Source: Pseudomonas chlororaphis subsp. chlororaphis
GTDB lineage: Bacteria; Pseudomonadota; Gammaproteobacteria; Pseudomonadales; Pseudomonadaceae
Reading direction: 5' to 3'
NCBI RefSeq assembly: GCF_003945765.1
Contig: NZ_CP027712.1
Span: 3,534,001 to 3,598,000, forward strand
DNA length: 64,000 nucleotides
The notes under the pieces were generated by a model. The model was given only the letters and a program-made list of their open reading frames with translations. It did no database searches and was not told where the DNA came from. Positions within the stretch are counted from its first letter, which is position 1. Each line of letters starts with the position of its first letter. Of this stretch, positions 9,124 through 18,585 are shown piece by piece. The position numbers and the translations under genes are program-made.

Positions 9124-9948
9124 ATGAAAAACCACGTCACAGCGAAAGACGGAACACAGATTTTTTTTCGCGACTTCGGACAAGGTCGCCCGATTGTTCT
9201 TTCCCATGGCTGGCCTCTCAACAGCGATGCCTGGGACGGTCAAATGCAATTTCTCGCGAATGCGGGGTTTCGCGTCATTGCTCATGATCGTCGCGGGCAT
9301 GGTCGCTCGGGCCAACCGGCTGGCGGTAACGATATGGACACTTTCGCAGACGACTTGGCGGTCATCATCGAAACCCTCGACCTCAAGGATGCGGTCTTGG
9401 TCGGGCATTCCATGGGCGGAGGCGAAATCGTTCGATACGTGACCCGGCACGGGACCGATCGTGTTGCCAAGCTGGTGCTCCTGGGGGCAATCACTCCGCT
9501 CATGGGCGCTACGGGCGGCAACGCGGATGGTGTTTCGATCGAAGTCGTTGACGGTGTACGCAAGGCAATCCTGGAGGACCGCTCACAACTCTTCCTCGAT
9601 TTCTCGAGCGCTTTCTTTGGCCTGGACCCGCAAAGCGCAGCAACGAACGAAGGTTGGCGCATGGCTTTCTGGCAGCAAGGCATGTCGGGGGCGATACACA
9701 GCCAGTACGCGTGCATCGAGCAATTCTGGGCTACGGATTTTCGCCAGGAAATGCAGTCCATCTTTATTCCGGTGCTTGTCATTCATGGCAGCGGTGACTT
9801 TATTGTCCCGCTTGAAACGACCGGAAAGCGCTCTGCCGAGATCCTTCCCAATGCAACTTTAAAGGTCTACGAGGGAGCCGCTCACGGCTTTCCCGTCACC
9901 CATCAGGCTCAGCTCAATGCCGACCTGATCGAGTTCGCCAGCCACTGA
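9124..9948 (+). CDS. Alpha/beta hydrolase, non-haem chloroperoxidase family (paralogue)
   Basis: 274 aa, the same length as the divergent gene at 7867-8691 and collinear with it from end to end. The elbow is VGHSMGGGE (Ser ~96), the oxyanion region SHGWPLNSDAW, the acid residue is in VIHGSGDFIVP and the His in EGAAHGF. This copy has the standard GHSMGG elbow, whereas the neighbour has GFSTGG. Codon use looks less GC-biased than the flanking genes (for example the run of T in the ninth to fifteenth codon region), suggesting separate acquisition. The ATG follows an AAGGACATAGCTC ribosome-binding site. Confidence 0.9.
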   Translation: MKNHVTAKDGTQIFFRDFGQGRPIVLSHGWPLNSDAWDGQMQFLANAGFRVIAHDRRGHGRSGQPAGGNDMDTFADDLAVIIETLDLKDAVLVGHSMGGGEIVRYVTRHGTDRVAKLVLLGAITPLMGATGGNADGVSIEVVDGVRKAILEDRSQLFLDFSSAFFGLDPQSAATNEGWRMAFWQQGMSGAIHSQYACIEQFWATDFRQEMQSIFIPVLVIHGSGDFIVPLETTGKRSAEILPNATLKVYEGAAHGFPVTHQAQLNADLIEFASH

Positions 9949-9973
9949 ACGCAGGAATCAACTTGCTTATAAA

Positions 9974-9996
9974 AGCTAGCGGTCTAACCGCTAGCT
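9974..9996 (+). terminator. 10-bp hairpin downstream of the haloperoxidase-like gene
   Basis: AGCTAGCGGT (9974-9983) and ACCGCTAGCT (9987-9996) form a perfect 10-bp stem with a 3-base loop, 26 bases past the stop codon. The T-tract is poor (GTTCATT), so termination is plausible rather than certain. Confidence 0.55.
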
Positions 9997-10235
9997 GTTC
10001 ATTGCGCAGTATGTCGCCCCTCCCTCCCGGTTCATTGACCGGCGCAGCCACTCAATATCAGCAGTGCAACTACTCCGACTGGTGCAGCCTGTGAAAGCCA
10101 ATACTCCACTTGCCGGCCTGAGTCGCGCAACTAAGCGCCATGATTGGGGGCAACGTTTCATAACTCTTAAGGTTTGCTTAAGGACTTTAAATGTCTCTGG
10201 CGGACAAACTTTCCTCAATGATCAGGAGAGCCGCC

Positions 10236-10736
10236 ATGAACCCACAATCGCTGAATTCCGACACTCCAGGCACCCTTGCAAGACCATTGGGAGCCCTGAC
10301 CGGCTGGCAGGAGCGTCGCGCCAAGGAACTGATGATGCGTGACATGGGCTGTTGCTTGCGCATCAGTGAAGTGGCCGAACAGTGCAACCTGTCGCGCAGC
10401 CATTTCTCCCGGGCATTCAAAAAGATTACCGGCCATTCACCGCAAGGCTGGTTGATGAGGATGAAGATCGAAAAAGCCAAGAGCCTGCTGGTCACGGCGA
10501 TGGCCATCACCGAGATTGCCTATGAATGCGGTTTCGGCGACCACTCGCATTTCACCCGGACCTTTACCCGCCTGGAAGGTGTAACCCCCAGGGCCTGGCG
10601 CTGCGCCTTTCATCACGCCACCAGGAGCAACGCTGCGCCGATGCCTGTGATTGAGCGGGACCTGTCCAGCAGGATAATCCTCAATCACGCGCCCCATGGC
10701 CTGCGACAGGCCCGGGCAGTGGAACTTCACCCATGA
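10236..10736 (+). CDS. AraC-family transcriptional regulator, DNA-binding domain only
   Basis: 166 aa from the ATG at 10236, which has a strong AGGAG site (10224-10228); an in-frame ATG at 10191 lacks one. Almost the whole protein is the double helix-turn-helix of AraC/XylS regulators: ISEVAEQCNLSRSHFSRAFKK and TEIAYECGFGDHSHFTRTF, followed by GVTPRAWR. There is no N-terminal ligand-binding domain, so it resembles short SoxS/MarA-like or orphan regulators whose level rather than ligand sets activity. Targets are unknown; the upstream peroxide block is a candidate. A strong terminator follows. Confidence 0.85.
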   Translation: MNPQSLNSDTPGTLARPLGALTGWQERRAKELMMRDMGCCLRISEVAEQCNLSRSHFSRAFKKITGHSPQGWLMRMKIEKAKSLLVTAMAITEIAYECGFGDHSHFTRTFTRLEGVTPRAWRCAFHHATRSNAAPMPVIERDLSSRIILNHAPHGLRQARAVELHP

Positions 10737-10772
10737 ATTGATCGAGGCCGGGCAACCCCACTCCTCCCCTTT

Positions 10773-10795
10773 GGCCGCTTGCGCGGCCTTTTTTT
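10773..10795 (+). terminator. Rho-independent terminator of the AraC gene
   Basis: GGCCGC-TTGC-GCGGCC (10773-10788) followed by seven T (10789-10795). The T-tract overlaps the stop codon of the convergent kinase gene. Confidence 0.85.
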
Positions 10796-13700
10796 ATCCG
10801 CCGCTGGCCGGCGCAAGCGGCAGGCTGATACAGAACCTGGCCCCCTGTTCACTGTCCTGGAGGTTCAGCGTCCCGTCGTGTGCGCCGATCACCGATCTAC
10901 AGATGGCCAGCCCCATGCCCATGCCATTGCCCTTGGTGGTGTAGAACGCATCGAAAATCTGCTCGCGTTCCTGGGCGCCGATTCCCGGGCCGTTGTCCTG
11001 CAAGCAGAGCTGAACATGCTCGTCCTCGATGACCGAGTCGATGACGATGCGCCCATCCTGTTGCCCCGCTCCGGCGATGGCCTCCAATGCATTGGTGATC
11101 AGGTTGTACACCACCTGCTGGATCTGCACCGCATCCACCCACACCGTGCAGTGCGTATCGAGCCGGGTTTCCAGGCGCACGTTGGCGCTCTCCAGGTCGC
11201 TCGCGGTCAGGCACAAGACCTCGCGGATCAAGTCTTCGATCCGCACCGGCAACCGCTGCAAGGGCGCCTGTTTGGCAAGAGCGCGAAGCGCCTGGACAAT
11301 GTTGGCGGCACGGGTGCTGTCTGAGCGAATGTCTTCCAGCCCCTGAATCGCCTCTTGCAGATCGGGCTGGTCGCGCTTGAGCCAGCTCAGGCTGGCCGAG
11401 GCGTTGGACAAGATCCCCAGCAGCGGCTGGCTGATTTCATGGGCAATCGACGCTGAAAGCTCGCCCATGACCTTAAGGTGCGAGCTGCGCGCAAGTTCCG
11501 CCCGCGAGCTGCGCAAGTCCGCCTCCATTTGCGCACGCAGCTGGTTGTCTTCGAGCAGCCTGGCATAGAGGCTGGCGGTCTGCAGCGACACCGCGGCCTG
11601 GGAAGCGAGAATCTCCAGCATGGTCAGGCGCTCGGCACTGAACAGCCTGGAGACCAGGCTGTTTTCCAGATAGACCAGGCCAATCAACATGCCTTGCTTG
11701 AGCAGCGGCAGGCACAGCAAGGAACGCGTGCGGCGCTGTTGCAGGTCGGCGCTGTAGGCCTCGGGACAGTCGGCCTGGGCGTCGTCGAGCACCAGGGGCG
11801 CGCGGGTGCGCATGGTCGCGTTGAGCACCGAGACCGGCGCGAACGCCTCAAGCGGCCGCCCGGCATCCAGCACGACTTGCACATTGCCGGCTTCGACAGA
11901 GGCTGTGGCCGCCAGTTGAAGCTCGGCGTCGTTGACGATCATCAGCACACCTTTATCGGCGCCGGCCTGGATCATCAGGTGATTCATCAGGGTTTCAACC
12001 AGTCGCTCGAGCAATATCTCTTGCGAAAGCGCACGGGCCACCTCGACGCCCGCTTCAAGATCGAGCCGGACCTGAGTCACCGGCCGGATCGGCTCAAACG
12101 ACGGCTGCGCGCCCAGGGACGGATGCAGGGCCTCCAGCTGACGCACCTTGCCGTCGGCGCCCCACAGGCTGTAGCAGTCGCGCGCCACCCGCAGGTGGTG
12201 ATTGGCGCCAGACACCAGCCCGTTGGGAATGCAGATATTGGCCAGTTGTTCGTGCGCCAGCGCCTGCTCATGGATGAACCCGGCCGCCGCCGCCGCGATC
12301 TGCGACTGGTCGAAGCAGCGGATAGCCGCCAGCTCCAGGCCGCGCAAGCGGGCGATCACCCCTTCGATCAGCAGCAACTTGCTGCGAAAGGTCGTCGGGT
12401 TGAGTTCGACCCATTGCAGGAACCGCTGGCGTTGCCGCTCCAGCTTTTCCAGCTTATCGGCCAAATCGCCGGGGGCCTGCGCACTGCCCAGTGCCAGCCC
12501 GTAAAACAGGTAGTAATCAGCCAGGTTGATATGCGCCGGAATAGACCAGGCCAGTGCGGCAACCTCTTCGAAGCGCCGCAATGCATAAGGGATATCGCCA
12601 AAGTAAAACGCGGACATGCCTGAATACAGCGACGAAAAGAACAGGGTCGGCTGCGACACGCTGCGGTGATCGATAAGGCCGAAACGGTCGTGCTCCGTGC
12701 CGTCCAGCTCGGCAAGCGGCCGGTGCGGCCGCCCATTACGCAAATCGCTGGCGAACAATTGCTGCGCCAGCAGGATTCGCTCGATATCGATGTAATGAAA
12801 CTGGCGCACCCATGCCAAACCATGCTCCAGCTCGTTCAACACCTCTTGCAGGGGTTCACCCATGAACAGCAGGTCCGAGCCGATATGGTTGCAGGCATAG
12901 CAGGACATGCCCAGGTCGCCGCCGGCCTGGCCACACTCGAATGCGGCCATGGCCCGCTGCAGGGCATAGGCCATTGGCCTGGTCCAGGGGCTGACCTGGT
13001 CGAGCGCCACCAGGGTGCCGGTTCGACCGGCTTCATGGCCGTACTTGTCGATGAGCTCCAGGGCCACTTCGGCGAAGGCGTGCCCATCGACATATTCGCC
13101 ATAGCGCTCGGCGATCATCACGCCGAACCAGGCGATCCCGTAGCTACTGCCCGGCGTCACGCCATGCAGCAGCGTGAGTTCAACCATTTTTGCCAGATGC
13201 AGCAAGCGGATGTCGTCGTCGACGAAGAAGGAGGAAATCAGCGTGCCGAGCAGCGCCATGGTCGCTTCGACAAGCGGGTCATCGGCCTTGGGTAGCTGCG
13301 CCAGGTCGGCGATGCGCCGTGGGCTGACAAGTGTGCGCACCTGAGCGAAGGCCTGGGTCAGTTGCTCCTGCGAGGGCCGCCGTTGCAGAGAAATGCCCAG
13401 CAGCGCCAGCCCCGTCAGGGCCTCGGTTATCGCACCTTCGTAATCGCAGTGCAGCGTGCGTAACGTGGCCCGCAACCGATAGGTTTTCGCACGGTCGAGC
13501 GCGCTCCTGGCGTGGACCAGGCAATCGTCGAGGCGGCGTTGGGCGCCGGCCAGATCGGCCAGGAGCATGTCGCATTCGGCCGCCAGCCAGCGGGTGGCGA
13601 ACGCCTGGGCATAGAGGGCCGGGTCGCTCGCCTGGCCGAGCAGAGTCTCGGCCGTGCGCAAATAGCCCGCCGCCTGCTCGACAGCGGCGGTGTTGCGGGC

Positions 13701-15938
13701 CTGCTCGGCGGCCTCCACCAGCCGTTCGACGAATACGGCGCGGCGACGCTCGTCCAATGCATCGACGTCGATGCGCTGAATCTGGCTGGCGATTTCGAAC
13801 ACCCGCTCCGGGGCATGCGCGCCCCACTGATCGAGCATGGCGGCGGCGATGCGCGCGTGCTCGGCCCCCTGCCCCGCTTGCGCCGGCAGCCGGCAGGCCG
13901 CCTCCAGCACCCGGTCATGGGGAAATACCAGGTACTCGCGCTCGCGCAGCAGGAAACCGGCACTGACCAGTTCCTGCACATCGCTGGCGATCCGTTGCCG
14001 GTCGCACGCCGGCAGCAACCGGGGCAACAACGATTCTTCGCAGCGCCTGCCGACGTATCCGGCCATGCGCATCACTTCCCGCTCCATCGGTGACAACCGT
14101 TCGAGGCGTTGTACCATCAAGTCCGCGACGTTGTCGGCGTAGCGATAGTTGTCCACTTCTGCCTGGTTCCAGACCCAGCGGCGATCCCTCGCGTCGAAGC
14201 GCACCAGGCGCTCATCGATCAACGCCCTCAATACCTGGCTGATAAAGAGCGGGTTGCCCGCCGTCTTGAAGTGCACCACTGGCGCAAGCGCCTCGATGTC
14301 TTCGGCGGTGGTGTCCAGTTCAGCGGCGATCAGCGCGGCCACCGCGGGCACCGACAAGGGGCCCAGCATCACCTTCAGGTACGGCATACCTTGCTCGCCA
14401 CCCAGCACCTGCAGCAACCCACCTTCACGCTCGAGCGCCTGCGGCTCGGCCTCGCGGTAGGCCAGGATCAGCACCAGATGCCGGGGCGGCCGGGCGATGA
14501 AAGCCTGCAGGAACGACAGGGTCGAATCGTCCGCCCACTGCAGGTCATCCACGAACACCACCAAGGGGCGTCCCGGCTGGGCGAAGACCTCCAGCACATC
14601 GAGCAGTGTCCGGTTGGCGTGGTCGAGCGCATACCGGGCCGGCAGATTGGGCGGTTCGGGCGTGGCACCGATGACCAGCTCGGCTTCGGGCGCCAGCTCC
14701 ACCAGGAGCCGGCCCCGTCCCTTGAGTCGTTCGACCAGTTGCCGGCTCGTCGTCTCAAGCTCCAGGGCCGGCTTGCCGAGCAACTGGGTGATCAGCGACC
14801 TGAAGATTTCCGCCAATGGCGCATAGGGCGTTTCCTGCTGCAGCAGATTGCTCTTGCCGCTGGCCCAATAGCCGGGAGCCATGGGCCGGACACCCTGGTG
14901 GATCAGTGTCGATTTGCCGGCACCTGGCGCCCCGGCGACCAGCAGGACTCGGGCGATGCCATCGCTGCGAACCTGGCCCAGCTGCTCGATCAATTGCATG
15001 CGTTCGGCCTCCCTGCCGAACAAGGCAGCATTGCGGATCGCGGCGGGTGTCGTATCGAAAGCCCCCAGGCGGAACGCATCGACACGCCCGTGCTCGAGCC
15101 ACTGCTGCTGGCACCAGGCAAGATCCGCGGCCATCGACTCGGCGCTCTGATAGCGGGCCTCCGGCTCTTTGGCCAAGCTCTTGAGCAGCACTCGGCAGAG
15201 CCCTTCCGGCAGATCGGCGACATGCACCGCCGGTGATTCCGGCTGAACAGCCGCATGCACGTGCAGCCATTGGGACGGTTCGCGGGCGGTGAGCGGCAGA
15301 TGGCCCGTCAGCGCTTGATAGAGAATCGTGGCCAGGGCGTAGATATCGCTGCGCGCATCGAAACCGGGATTGTCGCGCCGGACCTGCTCGGGGGCCAGAT
15401 ATGGCCATTGCTCCAGGTCAGGCAATTGAGCGACGGACGCCTCCCCGCAATGGCCGTGAAAACCCAGGAGCCGTACCGAACTGGCGGCGTCCACCATCAG
15501 GTGGTGGGGTTGCAGGCTGGCATGTCGCGCGCTCGCTTTGTGCGCACCGCCCAACGCATTGGCTGCCGCAACGGCGATGGCCAGGAAGCGTTCCAACGGC
15601 AACGCTGCTGCGCCCATCAAATCGGTCAAGGGCGTGCCTGGCGCGGGGTAGACCAACAAGGGCCCTTCGGCCGAGCGGATGAACGCGACAGGGGCGATCG
15701 CCCAGGCCGAATCCAGGCGCAGGTGAAAATCGCGCTCCAGCCGCTGGCAGGTGGCAGGCCGCTGGATCGGTGCCCGGGCAGCGAGCCAGCGCGTGCCCGA
15801 TTGCCTGTCCTGGAGCGCGAACCAGGTCAGGTCGTTTTCCCGACGCAGCATGGCGAAGGTACAACGCTCCAGCCAGGCTTCATCGTGGACGAGATCGGGA
15901 TTGTGGGAGCTGAATGATGAGGGCGCGCTGCCGGGCAT
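10794..15938 (-). CDS. Pseudokinase / AAA-ATPase / GAF / histidine kinase hybrid sensor
   Basis: About 1714 aa (ATG at 15938; the open frame begins two codons earlier at a TTG). The order is: protein-kinase-like domain (~1-290); AAA/NACHT-like ATPase with Walker A AGAPGAGKST (~345-355) and Walker B VVFVDDLQWAD; a long helical repeat region (~620-1230); GAF domain (~1270-1420); histidine kinase with H-box AHEISQPL (His ~1500), N-box NLITNALEAI, G1 DNGPGIG and G2 GNGMGMGLA. The family is known as trifunctional Ser/Thr kinase-histidine kinase proteins. Here the kinase loop reads HASLQPHH instead of HRDxKPxN and the DFG site reads GFHG, so phosphotransfer by that domain is unlikely, while the histidine kinase motifs are complete. 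No membrane segments are obvious. Probable partners are the divergent regulators. Confidence 0.88.
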   Translation of the reverse strand: MPGSAPSSFSSHNPDLVHDEAWLERCTFAMLRRENDLTWFALQDRQSGTRWLAARAPIQRPATCQRLERDFHLRLDSAWAIAPVAFIRSAEGPLLVYPAPGTPLTDLMGAAALPLERFLAIAVAAANALGGAHKASARHASLQPHHLMVDAASSVRLLGFHGHCGEASVAQLPDLEQWPYLAPEQVRRDNPGFDARSDIYALATILYQALTGHLPLTAREPSQWLHVHAAVQPESPAVHVADLPEGLCRVLLKSLAKEPEARYQSAESMAADLAWCQQQWLEHGRVDAFRLGAFDTTPAAIRNAALFGREAERMQLIEQLGQVRSDGIARVLLVAGAPGAGKSTLIHQGVRPMAPGYWASGKSNLLQQETPYAPLAEIFRSLITQLLGKPALELETTSRQLVERLKGRGRLLVELAPEAELVIGATPEPPNLPARYALDHANRTLLDVLEVFAQPGRPLVVFVDDLQWADDSTLSFLQAFIARPPRHLVLILAYREAEPQALEREGGLLQVLGGEQGMPYLKVMLGPLSVPAVAALIAAELDTTAEDIEALAPVVHFKTAGNPLFISQVLRALIDERLVRFDARDRRWVWNQAEVDNYRYADNVADLMVQRLERLSPMEREVMRMAGYVGRRCEESLLPRLLPACDRQRIASDVQELVSAGFLLREREYLVFPHDRVLEAACRLPAQAGQGAEHARIAAAMLDQWGAHAPERVFEIASQIQRIDVDALDERRRAVFVERLVEAAEQARNTAAVEQAAGYLRTAETLLGQASDPALYAQAFATRWLAAECDMLLADLAGAQRRLDDCLVHARSALDRAKTYRLRATLRTLHCDYEGAITEALTGLALLGISLQRRPSQEQLTQAFAQVRTLVSPRRIADLAQLPKADDPLVEATMALLGTLISSFFVDDDIRLLHLAKMVELTLLHGVTPGSSYGIAWFGVMIAERYGEYVDGHAFAEVALELIDKYGHEAGRTGTLVALDQVSPWTRPMAYALQRAMAAFECGQAGGDLGMSCYACNHIGSDLLFMGEPLQEVLNELEHGLAWVRQFHYIDIERILLAQQLFASDLRNGRPHRPLAELDGTEHDRFGLIDHRSVSQPTLFFSSLYSGMSAFYFGDIPYALRRFEEVAALAWSIPAHINLADYYLFYGLALGSAQAPGDLADKLEKLERQRQRFLQWVELNPTTFRSKLLLIEGVIARLRGLELAAIRCFDQSQIAAAAAGFIHEQALAHEQLANICIPNGLVSGANHHLRVARDCYSLWGADGKVRQLEALHPSLGAQPSFEPIRPVTQVRLDLEAGVEVARALSQEILLERLVETLMNHLMIQAGADKGVLMIVNDAELQLAATASVEAGNVQVVLDAGRPLEAFAPVSVLNATMRTRAPLVLDDAQADCPEAYSADLQQRRTRSLLCLPLLKQGMLIGLVYLENSLVSRLFSAERLTMLEILASQAAVSLQTASLYARLLEDNQLRAQMEADLRSSRAELARSSHLKVMGELSASIAHEISQPLLGILSNASASLSWLKRDQPDLQEAIQGLEDIRSDSTRAANIVQALRALAKQAPLQRLPVRIEDLIREVLCLTASDLESANVRLETRLDTHCTVWVDAVQIQQVVYNLITNALEAIAGAGQQDGRIVIDSVIEDEHVQLCLQDNGPGIGAQEREQIFDAFYTTKGNGMGMGLAICRSVIGAHDGTLNLQDSEQGARFCISLPLAPASGG

Positions 15939-16201
15939 GAACAATCACCGCTAAAGAGTCGTTTCAGGCTGAGCCTCGAGAGTATATGCAGCGCTCTGGC
16001 CAGATAACCGCAGTGAACGATCTTGTCCGTAATCGGCACCACGATGGCCGTGGAACTGTCCTGTTGCCGGTGATTTTCACGCCATATCCAGCGCGTGTTA
16101 TCCCTCGGGATAATTGCAATATGCGGGGCCGTCCCCTAGCGTGTGTGCCAGATGAATCGACGCTGGCGCGTCACTCTCCCCCACATAGTGCAGAGCAACG
16201 C

Positions 16202-17188
16202 ATGATCCGACTCGGTCAAGCCACCATTTCCCTGGAACAGCGCGAAGCCTTTCTTGATGGACGGCCGCTGCGTGTTGGAGGACGGGCGTTCGAGATCCTC
16301 TCGGTGCTGATGCAGGCCGATGGCCGGATCGTCAGTAAAGATGAATTGATCACCCAGGTCTGGCCCGACACCGTCGTCGAGGAAAACAATCTGCAAGTGC
16401 AGATTTCCTCGCTGCGCAAGTTGCTCGGAGAAAAAGAACTCATCCAGACGATCCCACGCCGAGGTTACCGATTATTGAAAGAACGTGAACCGCCCCTGTT
16501 CCATCCGATGGTTCCGGGCCCCCTGGCGTCCCAGGATCAGCCGACGATCGATCCTGACAGCGTGCCGGTGTTCATCGTGGACGATGAAGCGTCCGTGCGC
16601 ACGGCGCTCAGCCGGCTGCTGCGCGCCGAAGGCATCGTGCACCGGATATTCGCCTCGGCCGAAGAACTGCTCAACGCCGACCTCGACATCGGCCCCGCTT
16701 GCCTGTTGCTGGACATCAGCCTGCCCGAGGCGACGGGGCTGGAACTGCAATCGGCGCTGGGCCAGCGCGGCCATCCATGGCCGGTCATTTTCATGACGGG
16801 TTTCGGGACTATCCCGATGTCGGTGCAGGCCATGAAAGCAGGCGCAGTCGAGTTCCTGACCAAGCCGTTCAACGACGATCAGTTGCTGGATGTGCTGCGC
16901 GCCACTCGCCAGCGGGCAGCCAAGGCATTCGAGCAATGGCAACGGATTCAGAGCGCCCGTCAGAAAGCCGCCCTGTTGACGCCCCGGGAACGAGAAGTGC
17001 TGCCGCTGATCGTCGCCGGGCTGTCCAACAAACACATTGCCAATCGGCTGGGCACCAGCGAAGTCACGGCCAAGGTCCATCGCAAGCACATCATGGAAAA
17101 GATGCAGACACGCTCGCTGGTCAGCCTCGTCAAGCTGTATGGCCTGATTGGCTCGGACCCGGCGTCTGGCCCGCAGGGTTCTTCATGA
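16202..17188 (+). CDS. Response regulator with OmpR-type winged helix, receiver and LuxR-type HTH
   Basis: 328 aa from the ATG at 16202; the frame is open further upstream but without domain similarity. Residues 1-92 form an OmpR/CadC-type winged helix (KDELITQVWP, then IPRRGYRLL). Residues ~120-235 are a receiver with acidic pair VDDEA (127-128), phospho-acceptor Asp 161 in LLLDISLPE, and the conserved Lys in TKPF. Residues ~258-320 are a FixJ/LuxR HTH (LTPREREVLPLIVAGLSNK). Two unrelated DNA-binding domains flanking one receiver is an uncommon layout. It is divergent from the hybrid kinase gene (263-base spacer) and overlaps the receiver-only gene downstream (ATGA). Confidence 0.88.
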   Translation: MIRLGQATISLEQREAFLDGRPLRVGGRAFEILSVLMQADGRIVSKDELITQVWPDTVVEENNLQVQISSLRKLLGEKELIQTIPRRGYRLLKEREPPLFHPMVPGPLASQDQPTIDPDSVPVFIVDDEASVRTALSRLLRAEGIVHRIFASAEELLNADLDIGPACLLLDISLPEATGLELQSALGQRGHPWPVIFMTGFGTIPMSVQAMKAGAVEFLTKPFNDDQLLDVLRATRQRAAKAFEQWQRIQSARQKAALLTPREREVLPLIVAGLSNKHIANRLGTSEVTAKVHRKHIMEKMQTRSLVSLVKLYGLIGSDPASGPQGSS

Positions 17189-17598
17189 GCGAGAAAGCCG
17201 GCCGCCCTGCCCCAGCATCGCCCGCCAGCCCCATGACGATCGTCTGCATCGTGGACGACGATGTCTCCGTACGGAAAAGCCTGGCCAACCTGCTCCGCTC
17301 GGCCGGGTATCCCTCCCGGGTATTCGTCTCGGGTGAAGAGTTCCTGTCCCTCGCGAGCTTCGATGACGTCGCCTGCCTGCTGCTGGATCTGAAAATGCAC
17401 GGCCTGTCGGGGATCGAGGTCATGCAAGCCCTTGCGCTCATGGACAGGAAAATTCCGGTCATTTGCATGTCGGCCCATTGGGACGAAGCGGCGCTGGCCG
17501 CATCGAGCCGCTATGGCGCCACCGAGTGCCTGCGTAAACCCTTCAGCAGCGATGCGTTGTTGGGCGCTGTCGAGCTTGCGCTTGAGGTCAAAGGTTAA
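17185..17598 (+). CDS. Single-domain response regulator (receiver only)
   Basis: 137 aa. After a ~16-residue leader the protein is one receiver: acidic cluster VDDDVS (24-26), phospho-acceptor Asp 68 in LLLDLKMHG, Ser in place of the usual Thr in CMSAHWDE, and Lys in LRKPFSS. There is no output domain. The start overlaps the stop of the preceding regulator gene (ATGA), so the two are co-translated. It could act as a phosphate sink, a relay, or a competitor for the hybrid kinase. Confidence 0.88.
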   Translation: MSEKAGRPAPASPASPMTIVCIVDDDVSVRKSLANLLRSAGYPSRVFVSGEEFLSLASFDDVACLLLDLKMHGLSGIEVMQALALMDRKIPVICMSAHWDEAALAASSRYGATECLRKPFSSDALLGAVELALEVKG

Positions 17599-17682
17599 AC
17601 GGCGCGTGGCCAGAACTGCCCGGGATACGGCGCAGAATTGAAAGATCAAGCGCGCCACCATCAACCCGTCGGGATTGAGAAA

Positions 17683-18573
17683 ATGAATAGCCCCACCATC
17701 CTGATCACCGGTGCGACCGATGGGATCGGACGGCTTGCGGCACTGGAGCTGGCGCGCCGCGGTGCGAAGCTGATCCTGACCGCCCGCGATACGACCAAGG
17801 CTGAACGGACCCGTATCGACATCGAGCGTGCAGCCCCAGGCACGCCGGTATCGACTTATCAGGTCGACTTGACTGACTTGGCGGCTGTCGCCGCGACTGG
17901 CCGGCGCATCGCTTCCGAGCATCGGCGCATTGACGTGCTGATCAACAATGCCGGGCTGCACGCGTTCACGCAGCGGATCACCCGCGACGGATTCGGGGAA
18001 ATGATGGCCGTGAACTACTTTGCGCCCTGGCTGCTCACCGACGTTCTGCGCGATACGCTGGTGAAGTCCTCGCCATCGCGCATCATCACTGTTGCCTCGC
18101 AGGCATCGCGTCAGAGCCGTGGCTTGAACATCGAGCAGGACCTGCGCGATACCGAGCCTTTTACGGCGCGGGGCTCCTCCAGAATCTACGGGCTGACCAA
18201 ACTTCTGGACATCATGTTTTCCTTTGAGCTGGCGCGGCAACTCAAGGGCAGCGCAGTGGCAGTCAACTGCTTGTGCCCCGGATTCAACGTGACCGGCCTG
18301 GGGCGTGAACTGGGCTTTGCCGGCGGGCTCTCCAGACTCCTCAACGCCTTCAACATCGGTAACCCCGAGCGAGGCGCCGGGATTATCGTTCGGCTTGCGA
18401 CCGATCCCGCATTCGGCCGACAGACCGCAACCTACGTATCGGTCAAACAGGCTCGCCCCCTCACGCCAATCGAGCCTGCGACGGACGAGGCAGCGCGCCG
18501 TGAACTCTGGAGCGCCACCGCCCGGCTGCTTGAGCCGTACCGCCAGGATTGCAACCCGCCGGGCAGCGCTTGA
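17683..18573 (+). CDS. Short-chain dehydrogenase/reductase
   Basis: 296 aa from the ATG at 17683. The Rossmann motif TGATDGIG is at ~9-16, NNAG follows mid-domain, and the catalytic pair is in IYGLTKLLD (Tyr-x3-Lys). Overall it resembles the retinol-dehydrogenase-like SDR group, with Ser in VASQAS. It follows the two regulator genes by 84 bases on the same strand and ends 12 bases before the convergent pelG. The substrate is unknown; it may be the effector enzyme of the signalling locus. Confidence 0.85.
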   Translation: MNSPTILITGATDGIGRLAALELARRGAKLILTARDTTKAERTRIDIERAAPGTPVSTYQVDLTDLAAVAATGRRIASEHRRIDVLINNAGLHAFTQRITRDGFGEMMAVNYFAPWLLTDVLRDTLVKSSPSRIITVASQASRQSRGLNIEQDLRDTEPFTARGSSRIYGLTKLLDIMFSFELARQLKGSAVAVNCLCPGFNVTGLGRELGFAGGLSRLLNAFNIGNPERGAGIIVRLATDPAFGRQTATYVSVKQARPLTPIEPATDEAARRELWSATARLLEPYRQDCNPPGSA

Positions 18574-18585
18574 CCGGCTTGAGTT

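Noticed and set aside
9991..10218. 75-codon minus-strand ORF with a segment faintly like a transposase tail
   Set aside because: The resemblance is a few residues only; no transposase catalytic motif, terminal repeats or target duplication were seen.
15986..16201. N-terminal 72-codon extension of the dual-domain response regulator
   Set aside because: The extension has no domain similarity and the winged helix begins right after the ATG at 16202. The stretch is better read as the divergent promoter region.
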